Part shown: piece by piece, positions 28,101-37,900 of the stretch
How positions within the stretch are numbered: position 1 is the first letter of the stretch
Layout: every line of letters begins with the position of its first letter
Origin: Halocaridina rubra
Taxonomy: Eukaryota > Arthropoda > Malacostraca > Decapoda > Atyidae
Reading direction: 5' to 3'
Assembly: GCA_037179515.1 (NCBI GenBank)
Contig: JAXCGZ010016995.1
Span: forward strand, 94,501-158,500
Length of the DNA stretch: 64,000 bases
Notes under the pieces: generated by a model
Databases searched by the model: none
Told to the model about the DNA's origin: nothing
What the model saw: only the letters and a program-made list of their open reading frames with translations
Translations under genes and position numbers: made by a program

Positions 28101-28256
28101 ACCCTTCTTGTGGCTATTCTTTTTGTTAATATTTGTTCTATGTAACAAATGGTTCTTATCCTTAGACTCCCAGTTATTTGACCCACTATTTACTGAACCC
28201 TTACTGACTAATTTCTCTGCACAAGTATTAATCATTTCATTATTTGTGTCTAACAA
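25164..28256 (-). CDS. LINE-B ORF2: endonuclease-reverse transcriptase
   Basis: A 1030-codon open frame encoding the enzyme that nicks target DNA and copies the element RNA into it. An APE-type endonuclease spans about residues 58-275: VYYTNSRSLGNK (metal-binding Asn), CISESWI (catalytic Glu), VGDFNFRHINW near 198 and NSDHDSIRF near 265. The reverse transcriptase spans about 480-790: IYLDFSKAFDRVPHKR near 677, [15 protein letters not shown], and catalytic KFADDTKIG near 764. The C-terminal domain (HLDYAVQFWSPYY, QRRMTKMIHNIRNL) ends near EVGWV. The frame opens at a TTG (28256) that overlaps the ORF1 stop. The first ATG is 21 bases further in (28235). Starting by reinitiation after ORF1 is plausible. 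All catalytic residues look intact. Confidence 0.93.
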   Translation of the reverse strand: MLDTNNEMINTCAEKLVSKGSVNSGSNNWESKDKNHLLHRTNINKKNSHKKGEARESLKVYYTNSRSLGNKIEELRAIVCSERPDIICISESWINLESKHLKSEYIITGYKLYNADRSADKRGGGVIMYIKDSLRSCIKSGIKTNLNSETLWVEIKNNIESLVVGVVYRPPDLDNIESQVIYDEISKVSRSNRVCIVGDFNFRHINWETITGDSSSKEFLEVVEDNFLSQHVHEATRGVNTLDLVLSNRENMVTNLEVGEKLGNSDHDSIRFNIIFKETIKENKNIVPNFRAGDFKGLKTKLSNEVWEGISGVQMWVVNPAGQVTGSGLPRNLGTTCQGLSQDKINTLNSLTGKNSSPSVNINLDEEYNNFVMTLKNSQRDYIPMKHCRSRKNDPKWMNNRIKNLIGIKRGIYRKLKRGEEQVRQQYIQLNREVKKIVRESKRKYEVRIAGEAKENPKGFYQHYQTKFKEKVGPIEVANGHITDDDKVMCTCLNDYFLSVFTNENLENIPEVESIYRDSPDNILSSINITREEVIKEIDKLKAHESPGPDGIYARILKECKEELSCPLTALFNNSIKLGSVPMEWKLADVVPIFKKGERVKKNNYRPVSLTSTVGKILESIIANKIRAHLELHRLIKLSQHGFLKGFSCLTNLLSFYSEVYEAVDCGKEYDTIYLDFSKAFDRVPHKRLVKKLEAHGIGGAVLRWIKQWLKDRKQRVCINGEKSEWGSVTSGVPQGSVLGPLLFIVYLNDLDSDISSNLSKFADDTKIGRTINGKEDIHALQEDLNRLSEWSDKWQMEFNVEKCKVVKMGTIKDNTSYKLNNHEIMSSQCERDLGVLVSSSLKPREQCTAVRNKANRILGFISRSVSNRTEKVILQLYLALVRPHLDYAVQFWSPYYRMEIESLERVQRRMTKMIHNIRNLPYEDRLKKLNLHSLERRRVRGDMIEVYKWFKGINKGDINKVLKIHDQTRTRNNGFKLDKFRFRREIGKNWFGNRVADAWNKLPSMIVNANTLDTFKCRLDRHMTEVGWV

Positions 28257-29239
28257 AACCCCCCTACCTCTCTGTCTATCATACCAGCCAATACCGAGAC
28301 ACCTGAATTAGAAAGATGCACTCCATCCCTTGCATACATATGCTTACGACTAGTGAAGTGTTCCCACCCGTCTATAAAACCTATATTATTCTCCCGACAG
28401 AAGACTTTCATCCTAGCATTTACTCCTATAGCTCGAGACCACCACTCTGAACTTTGGCTAAGCCTAGGGAGAATACCACACATCACAGGAACTGCACCCC
28501 TTTTCCTAATCTTATCCAGGGCTTGTCTATACAACCTAATCAGCTCTTCACTTCTACCATCCTGCACGTCATTTCCCCCAGCTATCAAACAAACAACATC
28601 TTTTTTCTCAATCCAGCTATTTATTGACTCACCCACCTTCTTCATACCTGCTCCAGGGAAAAAATATTTTCCTCTAACTCTATGCCTGAGTTTCCTGTCT
28701 ACATATCTGCATAGTGAATCCCCTACAATTACCAAAGAACGAGACTTATCCGGAGGATGGGTTACTCCGACCTTGGGAGACTTACCTAGGCTCTTGACCT
28801 GAGAGCTTTTCCCACTTCCATTTTTACGATCGCTAGTACACCTATCTGACTCTATGGTTCCTGAATAATTACTGCCGCCACTGTCACATTCATCTCTAAG
28901 TGACCTAAATGAATTAGAAACCTGTAGTCTAAAAGTATCATTTTTCTTAAGAACCATTTTCGTTGAACCCTTATTCACAACTTTCCAGTCGTCTTCATTA
29001 TTCAATCGACCCTTCCTGGTTAACACCTCTACTTTACCTCTCAGATCCCTGTTCTCCTCAGCTAAGGATCTGACCTCCTGCCTGACTGCGGCCAACTCAT
29101 TTCTTAAATTAAAAATGAGTTTGCTTGCGTCAGACGAGGACAAATCCCCAGCACAGCCACAAACAGCACCAACAACGACACCACCACCAACACCACTACC
29201 ACTAACACCACCAGCACAAAGAACACCACCACTCTCCAT
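28250..29239 (-). CDS. LINE-B ORF1: coiled coil plus SGNH/GDSL hydrolase domain
   Basis: 329 codons from the ATG at 29239 (MESGG). The open frame runs 25 codons further upstream to 29314, but its first residues are encoded by host flank, so I prefer the inner start. The N-terminal part has a Gly/Ser-rich segment and a short coiled coil (LIFNLRNELAAVRQEVRSL). The C-terminal half is an SGNH esterase-like fold: SLVIVGDSLCRYVDR (block I Ser), CLIAGGNDVQDG (Asn block) and YARDGVHLSNSG (Asp/His block). CR1 and L2 LINEs are known for ORF1 proteins with an esterase domain of unclear role. The protein overlaps ORF2 by 7 bases. Confidence 0.9.
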   Translation of the reverse strand: MESGGVLCAGGVSGSGVGGGVVVGAVCGCAGDLSSSDASKLIFNLRNELAAVRQEVRSLAEENRDLRGKVEVLTRKGRLNNEDDWKVVNKGSTKMVLKKNDTFRLQVSNSFRSLRDECDSGGSNYSGTIESDRCTSDRKNGSGKSSQVKSLGKSPKVGVTHPPDKSRSLVIVGDSLCRYVDRKLRHRVRGKYFFPGAGMKKVGESINSWIEKKDVVCLIAGGNDVQDGRSEELIRLYRQALDKIRKRGAVPVMCGILPRLSQSSEWWSRAIGVNARMKVFCRENNIGFIDGWEHFTSRKHMYARDGVHLSNSGVSVLAGMIDREVGGFC

Positions 29240-29293
29240 TGTACTAAGTTTGGTCAAGATTAGAGCTACTGGAAGCACGTCCTCACTGGATGA

Positions 29294-30623
29294 ACCCAGG
29301 AACAGATGTGACATTCATTCCATCTTCTTACAAAAACCGCTGATTCTGTTGTAATTTGAAGGAATCTAATGATTGCTTTTGTCAGATTTCACTATTTGTT
29401 TGTGCTAGGGCCAATACTGGTGGGCAGCCATAGGAACTTAAATAATCTGGTCTAATTAACTTAACCTAACTTAAAATTGAAGCCTTACAAACCTTGAGAA
29501 TGTGAATTTGGGTGTTTATACAGCAATACAGCACAATTAAGGAAGTGGTTGTAACACTGATTTCTTGGGCAGGTTAAATGGAAAGGGTGCATAAATAGAA
29601 ATTTAACTAAACTTGAGCAACAATGCGTTTTGCTAGTCTCATTCCCCATTACAAAGCGCTGCTCCTGCGATTAGATTCCATGGCATTAAAATATGTAAAA
29701 TATGGCATTTACACCATATACTACCTCGGCTCCTAAAGGAATGCACCAACTCATATATCACCTCAAGACCCATCTTGGACATTATTCAGTATGTAATTAC
29801 CTAATTGTGCTCATGGGAAAGAATCCTGTGCTCGTGAATCATAATATGAAGTATAATTATAAATGAACAAATTCAAAAATTTCAGATAAAGTATTCTTCA
29901 CGCATGCCCCTGGACTCTGCCAAGTAATATATCCTTTATTTATCCAGTAACTAAAACGAGGCATTACGGTTTCGGCAGGAAAAATCAAATAAAGTATTAC
30001 TTTCGAGATTTGAAGTCGAAGGTAGAGTTACTGTAGTATGTCATCTAATAAAACTAATACCATAATCTACGATTTATGGTATGGAGTTCAAAATTAAATA
30101 GGGATCCAATCCGTGGAGTAAAGGATATAAACATTGTGACTCGGTTAACAACGACTACAACAACACCTCTGATAATTGGCTAAGGAAATATATGTCCAAA
30201 CATAGGAAGCTTTTAAAATTGAAAATTAATACACCCAGAATATTCTGGGAACAAATTCCGTATTTACCATAACAAGTACTGGCATATCACTATGGAATAC
30301 TTTAGTAGAGAGAGCAAATAAAAAAATCACCATTTGCCATCACAGTACGATATCGATAAGGCCCATTGGAGATTCACGATACGTAACATGTAAGAAATAC
30401 CCAATTTAGTAATAAAGGCAATTTGAACCTGAATCTTCAATTTCTAAAATTAAAAATTCGATGAAAGAATTCATAAACCAAATGTAAAAGAAGCTATTCT
30501 ATGTTGTTATGACCCACACCGCAGCGAATTTCAGATTATTTACAATAAAAAACCATCGATTAACTTTTATTACTTAGCTGTAGACTCTGAAGGAAGCTTC
30601 CTTACGGAAAGCTTCTTCTTAAT
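29294..30623. other. Non-coding stretch with one LINE-A tail remnant
   Basis: No gene seen. At 29797-29842 a minus-strand LINE-A 3' end fragment is recognisable (attacctaattgtgctcatg, gggaaagaatcc). The first 50 bases belong to the dispersed repeat that hosts LINE-B. Confidence 0.6.
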
Positions 30624-30930
30624 GATTACCTAATTGTGTTTGCGGGAAAGAGCCCAAAGCTCGTATCTTCCCGTCTCCTGATCGGTTCCATTTTAGACTT
30701 AGTGATACTTATCATACCTGTCCTTAAAACTATGGATTGAGATAGCATTAACTACCTCCTCGCTTAGCCAATTCCAATTATCAACTACTCTTACACTGAA
30801 AAAATATTTCCTTACATCCTGCGAAGAAGTTTTCTTACGAAGCTTCAAACTATGACCTCTAGTTCTAGAGCCAGCCTGAAGGCTACCCTTACATTTGATA
30901 AGAATGCATATGCTGCCCTTACTATGCCAG
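30624..30930 (-). mobile_element. LINE-A short copy with an internal deletion
   Basis: A second LINE-A 3' end lies directly left of the larger copy. It contains the 3' untranslated region and the last roughly 70 codons, then jumps at agagccagcc|tgaaggctac to a point about 290 bp further upstream in the element, and ends after cccttactatgcca. The junction shares GCC with both sides, so it is probably a microhomology deletion or a template jump. It abuts the next copy with a 'gcg' between them. Confidence 0.85.
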
Positions 30931-33108
30931 CGATTACCTAATTGTGTTTACGGGAAAGAGCCCAAAGCTCGTATCTTCCCGTCTCCTCATCGGTTCCATT
31001 TTATACTTAGTGATACTTATCATACCTGTCCTTAAAACTATGGATTGAGATAGCATTAACTACCTCCTCGCTTAGCCAATTCCAATTATCAACTACTCTT
31101 ACACTGAAAAAGTATTTCCTTACATCCTGCAAAGAAGTTTTCTTACGAAGCTTCAAACTATGACCTCTAGTTCTAGAGCCAGCCATGTCAAAATATCGAT
31201 CCCTATCTACTCTATCATAACCATGAAGGAATTTAAAGACTGTCACCATATCCCCCCTCACTCTTCTAGCTTCGAGTGATGGTAAGTCTAATTCCCTCAG
31301 CCTCTCATCATAACTGAGATTGCGTATTTCTGGCACCAGTTTCGTGGCATGTCTTTGAACTTTTTCAAGCTTAGCTATGTGCCTTTTCAAGTGCGGATTC
31401 CAAAAGGGGGCTGCATATTCGAGTTTTGGCCTCACATAGGTTACATAAATATTTCTGAACATTTCCTTGTCCATGTGCCTGAAGGCTACCCTTACATTTG
31501 ATAAGAATGCATATGCTGCCCTTACTATGCCATTTATATGTATTTCTGGAGACAAATCTGCCAGTATGTTTACTCCTAGATCTCTCTCATTTTCTGTCTC
31601 TTGAAGTTGTACTCCAGCCACCGAGTAGTCAAGCTTGGGCCTTCTTGCACTTGTACCCATTCTCATTACCTTACATTTTGAAGTATTGAATTTCATTAGC
31701 CACTTTTCTGACCACTCATGCAGATTATTTAGATCCTCCTGAAGTTCTCTACCATTGTTCTCGTTTTTTACTTTCTTCACAATCTTTGCATCATCTGCAA
31801 ACATATTCATGAATGAATTTACAGACTCTGGTAGGTCATTTACATATACAAGGAACAAAAGTGGCCCTAAAACTGAACCCTGTGGAACTCCACTACTAAC
31901 TTTTCTCCATTCAGACACTGAGTGTCTTACTCTAACCCTCTGTTCCCTTCCTTCTAAGTAAGTTTTTATCCATTCCAAAACATTTCCACCTATTCTAGCC
32001 ATTGCTTGCAGCTTCTTAATTAGTCTCCCATGTGGAACAGTGTCAAACGCTTTCTGGAAGTCTAGGAATATGCAATCTGCCCAGCCCTCTCTTTCCTGTA
32101 AGATTTGGCTTACCTCATCATAAAATTCTAATAAGTTTGTTACTGTTGATCTACCTTCTCTGAAGCCATGTTGCCTCACTGACAAAAAGTTGAAGGATTC
32201 CAAGTGAAGAGAGATATGTTTCCTTAGTAGTTTCTCCATAACTTTGCAAACTATGCTGGTCAAGGAAACTGGTCTATTGTTCAGAGCCGTATCCCTCCTT
32301 CCCTTTTTGAAGATAGGTATCACATTTGCTTGTTTCCAGCATCTTGGAATCTCCCCCGACTCCAGTGACTCCTTAAATATGATACTTAGTGCCACTGATA
32401 TTGTGTTTGCGCATTTTTTAAGCACATGAGGGGATATGTCATCAGGACCTGTAGCTTTATGAACATCTAAATCCATCAGCGCTTTGCATACCTCTGTGGC
32501 TGTAAGGTTGATGTCCTCTAATACCGGCCCTTGAGCTTCTATCTCTGCAATCTGAGGGGGTGGGGTATTTTCTACTGTAAATACTGACTGAAACTCCTTG
32601 TTCAATTCTTTGCAGATCTCTTCATCCGTCTCAGTGATTCTTCCATCCGCTCTCTTTAGCCTTAAAACCTGTTCTTTTACCTTCAGTTTTCCTCTGATAA
32701 AGCTGTAGAAAAGCTTGGGATTTTCTTTAGCCTTCCTGGTGATGTCCCTCTCATAGTCTCTCTCTGCCTCTCTCCTTTTACTTAGGTAGTCATTTCTTGC
32801 TCTTTTGTAGGTTTGCCAGGCATTTATGTTTTTTCTCCTCCTATACCTTTTCCAGCATTTGTCTCTCCACTCCTTAGCTCTTTTACACCCATTATCGAAC
32901 CATTTCTCTCTGGCATGAATTACACCTACTTTGGTGACAGGTATGCAGCAATCTACTATCTTCCCATATTTCTCACAAAAGATGTCATACATTTCTTGTA
33001 CAGATTTGTTGTAAAATAAGGTTCTCCAGTTAATAACTGCAAAAAGCTCATTCATTTTGATGTAATCTCCTTTCGGATAGTTCCTCCTCATGTCCTCAGT
33101 GCCTCTAC
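30931..33108 (-). mobile_element. LINE-A copy, 5' truncated, long
   Basis: 2.2 kb of LINE-A: 3' tail (gattacctaattgtg on the plus strand), 3' untranslated region and most of ORF2. Similarity to other copies stops at about 33108, just upstream of the MRRNYPKGD block, so the endonuclease and ORF1 are missing. This is typical 5' truncation. Confidence 0.92.
31007..33091 (-). CDS. LINE-A ORF2 fragment: complete reverse transcriptase and C-terminal domain
   Basis: 694 codons without a stop. It starts at an internal Met (MRRNYPKGDYIKMNEL) because the copy is 5' truncated. After a basic linker (KCWKRYRRRKNINAWQTYKR) come the reverse-transcriptase blocks: GPDDISPHVLKKC, PIFKKGRRDTALNNRPVSL, HGFREGRSTVTNLLEFYDEV, FLDFQKAFDTVPHGRL and [20 protein letters not shown], then the catalytic MFADDAKIV at about residue 432. 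The C-terminal domain ends [10 protein letters not shown]. The RT sequence resembles the CR1/Rex1-like group, but the clade needs a tree. No endonuclease is present in this copy. Confidence 0.9.
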   Translation of the reverse strand: MRRNYPKGDYIKMNELFAVINWRTLFYNKSVQEMYDIFCEKYGKIVDCCIPVTKVGVIHAREKWFDNGCKRAKEWRDKCWKRYRRRKNINAWQTYKRARNDYLSKRREAERDYERDITRKAKENPKLFYSFIRGKLKVKEQVLRLKRADGRITETDEEICKELNKEFQSVFTVENTPPPQIAEIEAQGPVLEDINLTATEVCKALMDLDVHKATGPDDISPHVLKKCANTISVALSIIFKESLESGEIPRCWKQANVIPIFKKGRRDTALNNRPVSLTSIVCKVMEKLLRKHISLHLESFNFLSVRQHGFREGRSTVTNLLEFYDEVSQILQEREGWADCIFLDFQKAFDTVPHGRLIKKLQAMARIGGNVLEWIKTYLEGREQRVRVRHSVSEWRKVSSGVPQGSVLGPLLFLVYVNDLPESVNSFMNMFADDAKIVKKVKNENNGRELQEDLNNLHEWSEKWLMKFNTSKCKVMRMGTSARRPKLDYSVAGVQLQETENERDLGVNILADLSPEIHINGIVRAAYAFLSNVRVAFRHMDKEMFRNIYVTYVRPKLEYAAPFWNPHLKRHIAKLEKVQRHATKLVPEIRNLSYDERLRELDLPSLEARRVRGDMVTVFKFLHGYDRVDRDRYFDMAGSRTRGHSLKLRKKTSLQDVRKYFFSVRVVDNWNWLSEEVVNAISIHSFKDRYDKYH

Positions 33109-33390
33109 TATGAGGGTGGACGGGCCATTAGGTGAAATCATTTGGAACTGAAGTGAATCTGTAAATATAAGATAGAACATCAAAATATTGCTCCCGGGGT
33201 TAGAAGTTTTCTATCAATTTTTTTGAGATGCCTTCTTGGTGTAAATGGTAGAGAAGTCATACCCCTTCTTTGTTCAGTTTAGACTGTAGGAAACAAAGAA
33301 AATTTATTAATATAAAAAATGAAAAATATATGGAGGAACAAAAACTTAGAAAGAAAAGAGTTTGCTGATGACCGGCAAGGACAAGGGTTC
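33109..33390. other. Short spacer
   Basis: About 280 bases between LINE-A and the Gypsy-A 5' LTR with no recognisable feature. Confidence 0.5.
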
Positions 33391-33875
33391 CGTAATGAAG
33401 GGGTAGTATTGTACATAGCGTATACCAATTCTAAGTTAAGTTCTACCTTATATGTTTATTTGAGAAGCATTATTCCTATTTTAATCTAATGCTAGTGAGT
33501 AAAAGGGGTATTTTCTTCTCCGCCCAACTCTGACAGATGTCCAACGACAGCTGCAAATAGGTTCAGGAATTTCCTACATATTTCCTATCATTTTCCAATA
33601 ACGTACCTTACTAACATAACCCTAACCCTATTTCTAATGCCACTAAGAAATATGTATCATAGTGATAGTGTGATAATATATACAGTAAGTCAGGTATATA
33701 ATGACTGGTTAGTTGTAGCTTATTTAACCAGTTCTAGTTAATTACCATGCATATCCTAACTAATACCGCTGTGTTCATGCTCCGGTTGTTGCCAATACAG
33801 GCAACCTATCTAAACCTTAATGCAGGGGAACCGAAACGCGTAAGCTAACCTATTACACTTGGCGTCTATATCACA
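33391..33875 (+). repeat. Gypsy-A copy 1, 5' LTR
   Basis: Begins cgtaatga (family start TGTAATG with the first base changed) and ends ctatatcaca. The right end is set by comparison with the other LTRs (45345, 48437, 61295), all of which extend through this phrase. The following actggcgacgaag is a good primer-binding-site candidate at 33876-33890. Confidence 0.85.
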
Positions 33876-34114
33876 ACTGGCGACGAAGATTACAACTGAC
33901 CTATCCTAGTATATTTGACTTATCTAACCTGACTTTTTTTTTTGTGACCTAACCTAATTTTTTCCTACTTAGGCTAACTGAATTTTGCCTAGCCGAACTA
34001 TAGCTTAGACCTATTCTATGCCTATACCTATTAGTTTTGGACTATGTGTCTGAACCTAGACTAGACCTAGCTAATTTTCTATTGGTTTATTAGGCTATAA
34101 CCTATAATTTCATC

Positions 34115-34672
34115 ATGTCGCTCATTGAGAATATAGGTCCGCATGATGAATCTAAGAAATTTTCTACCTATATAGATTTGGTTCAATTGTATTTCGAAGC
34201 TAATGATATTAAGAATAATAATAAATAATAATGATAATAATGAACCTTTATTTCCATTATACAATTGGTATCCATCAGCCGGGGCAAGCCCCAACCCCCA
34301 CTGTGGTGGCCAGCCACAGCAGTAACTTGCCAGTAAACAGCTTAAACTCTCGGTCTTGGACGGGAACCGATCTCTCGACCTCGTGAATGCGATGGCAGCT
34401 CAAAGAAAGATGAACAAGTTCCTGCTTATTAGTGTATTATGGGTTCTAAACCTTTTGGTCTAACTACAGATTTAGTGAGTCCAAAATCCCCTAAGGCATG
34501 TACTTTGGAGGAATTAATCTACACTCTCAACAATCACTACAAACCCCAGGTTATAGTGATCTATGATGGATTCAAATTCTACCGAAGGTGTCAAGGAGAC
34601 CATGAAAGTGTAACTTCTTTTGTTGCAGCTCTAAAGTCACCCACACCGACATGCGAATTTGGTGACAAAAGA
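34115..34672 (+). pseudogene. Gypsy-A copy 1 gag, 5' part (SINE-interrupted)
   Basis: The ATG at 34115 opens the capsid gene (MSLIENIGPHDESKKF, YIDLVQLYFEANDIK). A SINE inserted at 34216 breaks the frame. The sequence resumes at 34403 and reads GSKPFGLTTDLVSPKSPK, LEELIYTLNNHYKPQVIV and FYRRCQGDHESVTSFVAALK to 34672, where Gypsy-B is inserted. The minus-strand copy at 60706-61056 carries the same protein without these interruptions. Confidence 0.85.
34216..34402 (-). mobile_element. tRNA-derived SINE, 5' truncated, in Gypsy-A gag
   Basis: On the minus strand it reads from a tRNA-like B-box region (gaggtcgagagatcggttcc) through a body (gggcttgccccggctgatgg) to aatggaaataaaggttca and an (ATT)n tail. 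It is flanked by AAGAA at 34211-34215 and 34403-34407, a 5-bp target duplication, and the uninterrupted gag sequence is seen at 60930-60960. A longer copy with the full head is at 63570-63822. Confidence 0.85.
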
Positions 34673-34862
34673 TGTAAAGGTTTGTATTAATAATGAGCGT
34701 ATATCATGGCTTCCAGTTTATTGTTGCAAGATGTGTGCCGGTCGGCTCAATCAATATAAACATTAGAAACCAAATAGGTAGAAGTACAATGAAAACAAAA
34801 GAGGTGCGATAAAGGGAATAACCTTATTATCAATAAAGGATTAGATCACTTATATCATAACA
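34673..34862 (-). repeat. Gypsy-B 3' LTR
   Basis: 190 bp. In element orientation it starts TGTTATGATATAAG and ends CAAACCTTTACA. It matches the 5' LTR at every position compared. Confidence 0.95.
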
Positions 34863-34874
34863 TTCCTTTCCCCT
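34863..34874 (-). promoter_or_regulatory. Gypsy-B polypurine tract
   Basis: In element orientation AGGGGAAAGGAA lies directly upstream of the 3' LTR, the expected place of the plus-strand primer. Confidence 0.85.
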
Positions 34875-34968
34875 AGAATTTGCAATACATCACATATAAA
34901 AAATAAGTCATCAACTTCTTAAAACAAGGCACACATGAAAATTCTATATAAGGAGTTCAAAACACTAT

Positions 34969-37900
34969 TTACAAATTAAGACGATCAGGGGGCTTGATAT
35001 TTCTCTGAGACCTTCTCACTACTGGAGTCTGTATAGGTAACTCATCACATGCACTATTACTTACATCTCTTGAAGGTACATTAATAACATCTTTTGAAAG
35101 TACACCATTTGTTTCTATAATATTAGAATTGGTTGTTAATTCACTAGGAACACTTGTTACAACAGGATTATCAGCTTCAATTTCACTTACAACAGGATTA
35201 TCATAATCATTATTCAACATTTCATTATTAGACTGATTGAAATCTCCAAAATATCTATGCATCAATTGATCAGAATGTCTTTTCCATATCATATTCCCTG
35301 AACAATGTACTTGCACTTTATAATTTCTTAAACCTAATACTTCTACAATTCTACCTTCCACCCATAGTGGACCTTTACCATAGTTACGTGCAAACACAGC
35401 ATCATCAACTTTGTACATGTTTTCTTCATTTGAAAGACTATCATTACATTCTTTACTTTCTTTCAGCTTTACATCTACAGTACCTCTGAAATTTCTATTA
35501 AACATAATCTCTGCAGGAGCTTTTCCTGTAGCAGAATGTACAGTTCTTCTATAGTTATAAAGAAAACGACAAACTCTAGTAGTATAATCTCCCTCTTTAA
35601 ATTTCCTTAAACCCTCCTTAAATGTCCTTACAGCTCTTTCTGCAAGACCATTAGAGGCTGGATGATAAGGGGCAGGACAAACATGTTTTATACCATTCTT
35701 TTGCAAAAACACCTTCATTTCCTGTGATACAAAATTAGGAGCATTATCTGACACTATCATGTCTGGCAAGCCAAAATTAGAAAATACTTTCCTTAGGTGA
35801 TTTATAGTGACACCAGATGTTGCAGAACTAGAGAACTGTATATCTAAGAACTTACTATAAGAATCAATGACAATTAGAAAATATTTACCATCAATAGGAC
35901 CTGCATAGTCCATATGGACCCTAGACCATGGTTTTCCCGTATTAGGCCATGACAAAGTATTAGCTGGTGGTTGTTTATAATTCTTAAAACAAATATTACA
36001 ATTCTTTGTCATCTCTGCAAGGTCTTGGTCAATCTTTGGCCACCAAACCCATTTCCTAGCCTCTGCTTTCATGGCATTTATTCCATTATGACCATTATGT
36101 AAATGAGTCAATATCTTACACCTCAACTCTACAGGTATTACAATACGATTCCTGTATAACACTACATCATTATGAAGAGACAATTCATCTTTAACATTAC
36201 CATATTCCATGAGTAACAAATTATTTTCTTTAGACCAACCAAATCTTAGACAATTAATTAACTGAGACATCACTTTATCTTTCTTATTATATTGTCTAAT
36301 TACCTTATAAGAAATTTCATCAAAATCAAGCAATTCCACTAATCTTACATACTCAGCAGGAATCCCAGACTGAATTTCATCTTCTACTGGTAGACGGCTA
36401 AGTGCATCGGCAATAACATTTTCCTTTCCAGGTTTATGCACTAGATCAAAGTCATATTGAGAAAGTAACAAAGCCCATCTTTGTATCCTAGAATTGGCAT
36501 TCTGAGGAATTGGCTTATCTTTACCAAACAATCCTAAAAGTGGTTTATGGTCCGTTCTGGCCATAAATTTTCTACCCAAAAGAAAATATCTAAATCTTTT
36601 GACAGCGAAAATCAAAGACAATCCTTCTTTATCCAACTGTGAATATTTCATCTCAGCACTACTCAATTTCTTACTTGCAAAATAAATAGGTCTTTCTACT
36701 CCATTGACCTTTTGCAATAACACACATCCAACACCAACAGGTGAAGCATCAACTTCTACAATCAAGGGATATGACCCATCAAAATTTACTAATACTTTAG
36801 AGTCTACAAAATCTTGTTTAAGACATTTAAATGCATTCTGTTCAATCTTTGTCCATTCAAACTTGGCACCTTTTTTCAGTAAATCATACAATGGAGCTGA
36901 TTTAGTTGAAAAATTCTTAATAAATCTACAGTAAAATGTAATCATCCCTAAAAATGAGTGGACCTCTGCTACTGAGGTAGGACAAGGAGCATCCAAAATT
37001 GCTTTAACCTTCTTTGGGGATGGTTTTATTCCTTCACTTGATATACAGTAACCTAAATATTCAATACATTCCATATTTAAAACTGTTTTACTCTTATTTA
37101 TCTGTACATTATGAGATTGCAACACATTTAAAACTTTCTTGAGTCTCTCATCATGCTCATCTTTAGTTTCACCACTGACAACTATATCATCCATATATGC
37201 AGCAACACCATCAATATTACATAAGATCTGTGAAATAAATCTTTGAAAAATACCAGGAGAAGAGGACAAGCCAAAGGGCAACCTCTTGTATTTATACATT
37301 CCTTTGTGTGTATTAATAACTAAAAACTCTTGACTTTGTTCTTCAACAGGTATTTGCAAATATGCATTCTTCAAATCAATCTTAGAAAAAATTTTGCCTT
37401 TGCCAACACTGCACAAAAGTTCATCAATCTTAGGCAAGGGGAATTTATCACATTGTATTTGCTTATTCAAATGCTTAAAATCTGCACATATGCGAATTTC
37501 TTTCTTATTCTCTTTTAACACAGGTACAATAGGCGCAGCCCATTCACTATGAGATACAGATTCTATAATATTTTCACTTACAAGTTTATCAATGGCCTCT
37601 TCAACCATCTCTTTATGGTAAAATGGAACAGTACGTGCTTTTACAAACTTTGGAATAGCATCACTCTTTATATGAATTTTAGCTACAATGCTAGAAATAG
37701 GTTTGCTTACATTAACATTATAATCTTCAAACACTTGTTCAACACTTACATTATGAACATTGTTAACCTTGGTACTTCCATCTAATCCTGCTAAATAAAT
37801 ACCAACTTGTTTCATTAGATTTTTACCACATAAATTTGTATTCTTTGAACCAACAACATAAAAGACTTGTGATACATTATATCCATTATACACAACAGGA

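Larger units (their letters stand above)
25003..29293 (-). mobile_element. LINE-B: apparently full-length CR1-like LINE
   Basis: A 4.3-kb non-LTR retrotransposon on the minus strand with both ORFs open. Its 3' end, at the left, is a microsatellite tail of TTCTTATG units (seen as aagaacataagaacataag on the plus strand), like the 8-bp tails of CR1 elements. Left flank gaaactcagggtcttaagaac and right flank gaacagatgtgacattc match a continuous paralogous sequence at 19541-19605, which fixes both boundaries. A short GAACA-like duplication is possible. ORF1 contains an SGNH hydrolase domain, ORF2 an APE-type endonuclease and reverse transcriptase. The intact frames suggest recent activity. Confidence 0.9.

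Noticed and set aside
29239..29314. LINE-B ORF1 starting at 29314
   Set aside because: The first residues are encoded by the host flank (the same sequence occurs at 19570 without the LINE), so the inner ATG at 29239 is preferred.
25924..29354. Plus-strand frames opposite LINE-B
   Set aside because: Antisense shadows of ORF1 and ORF2 with no recognisable domain.
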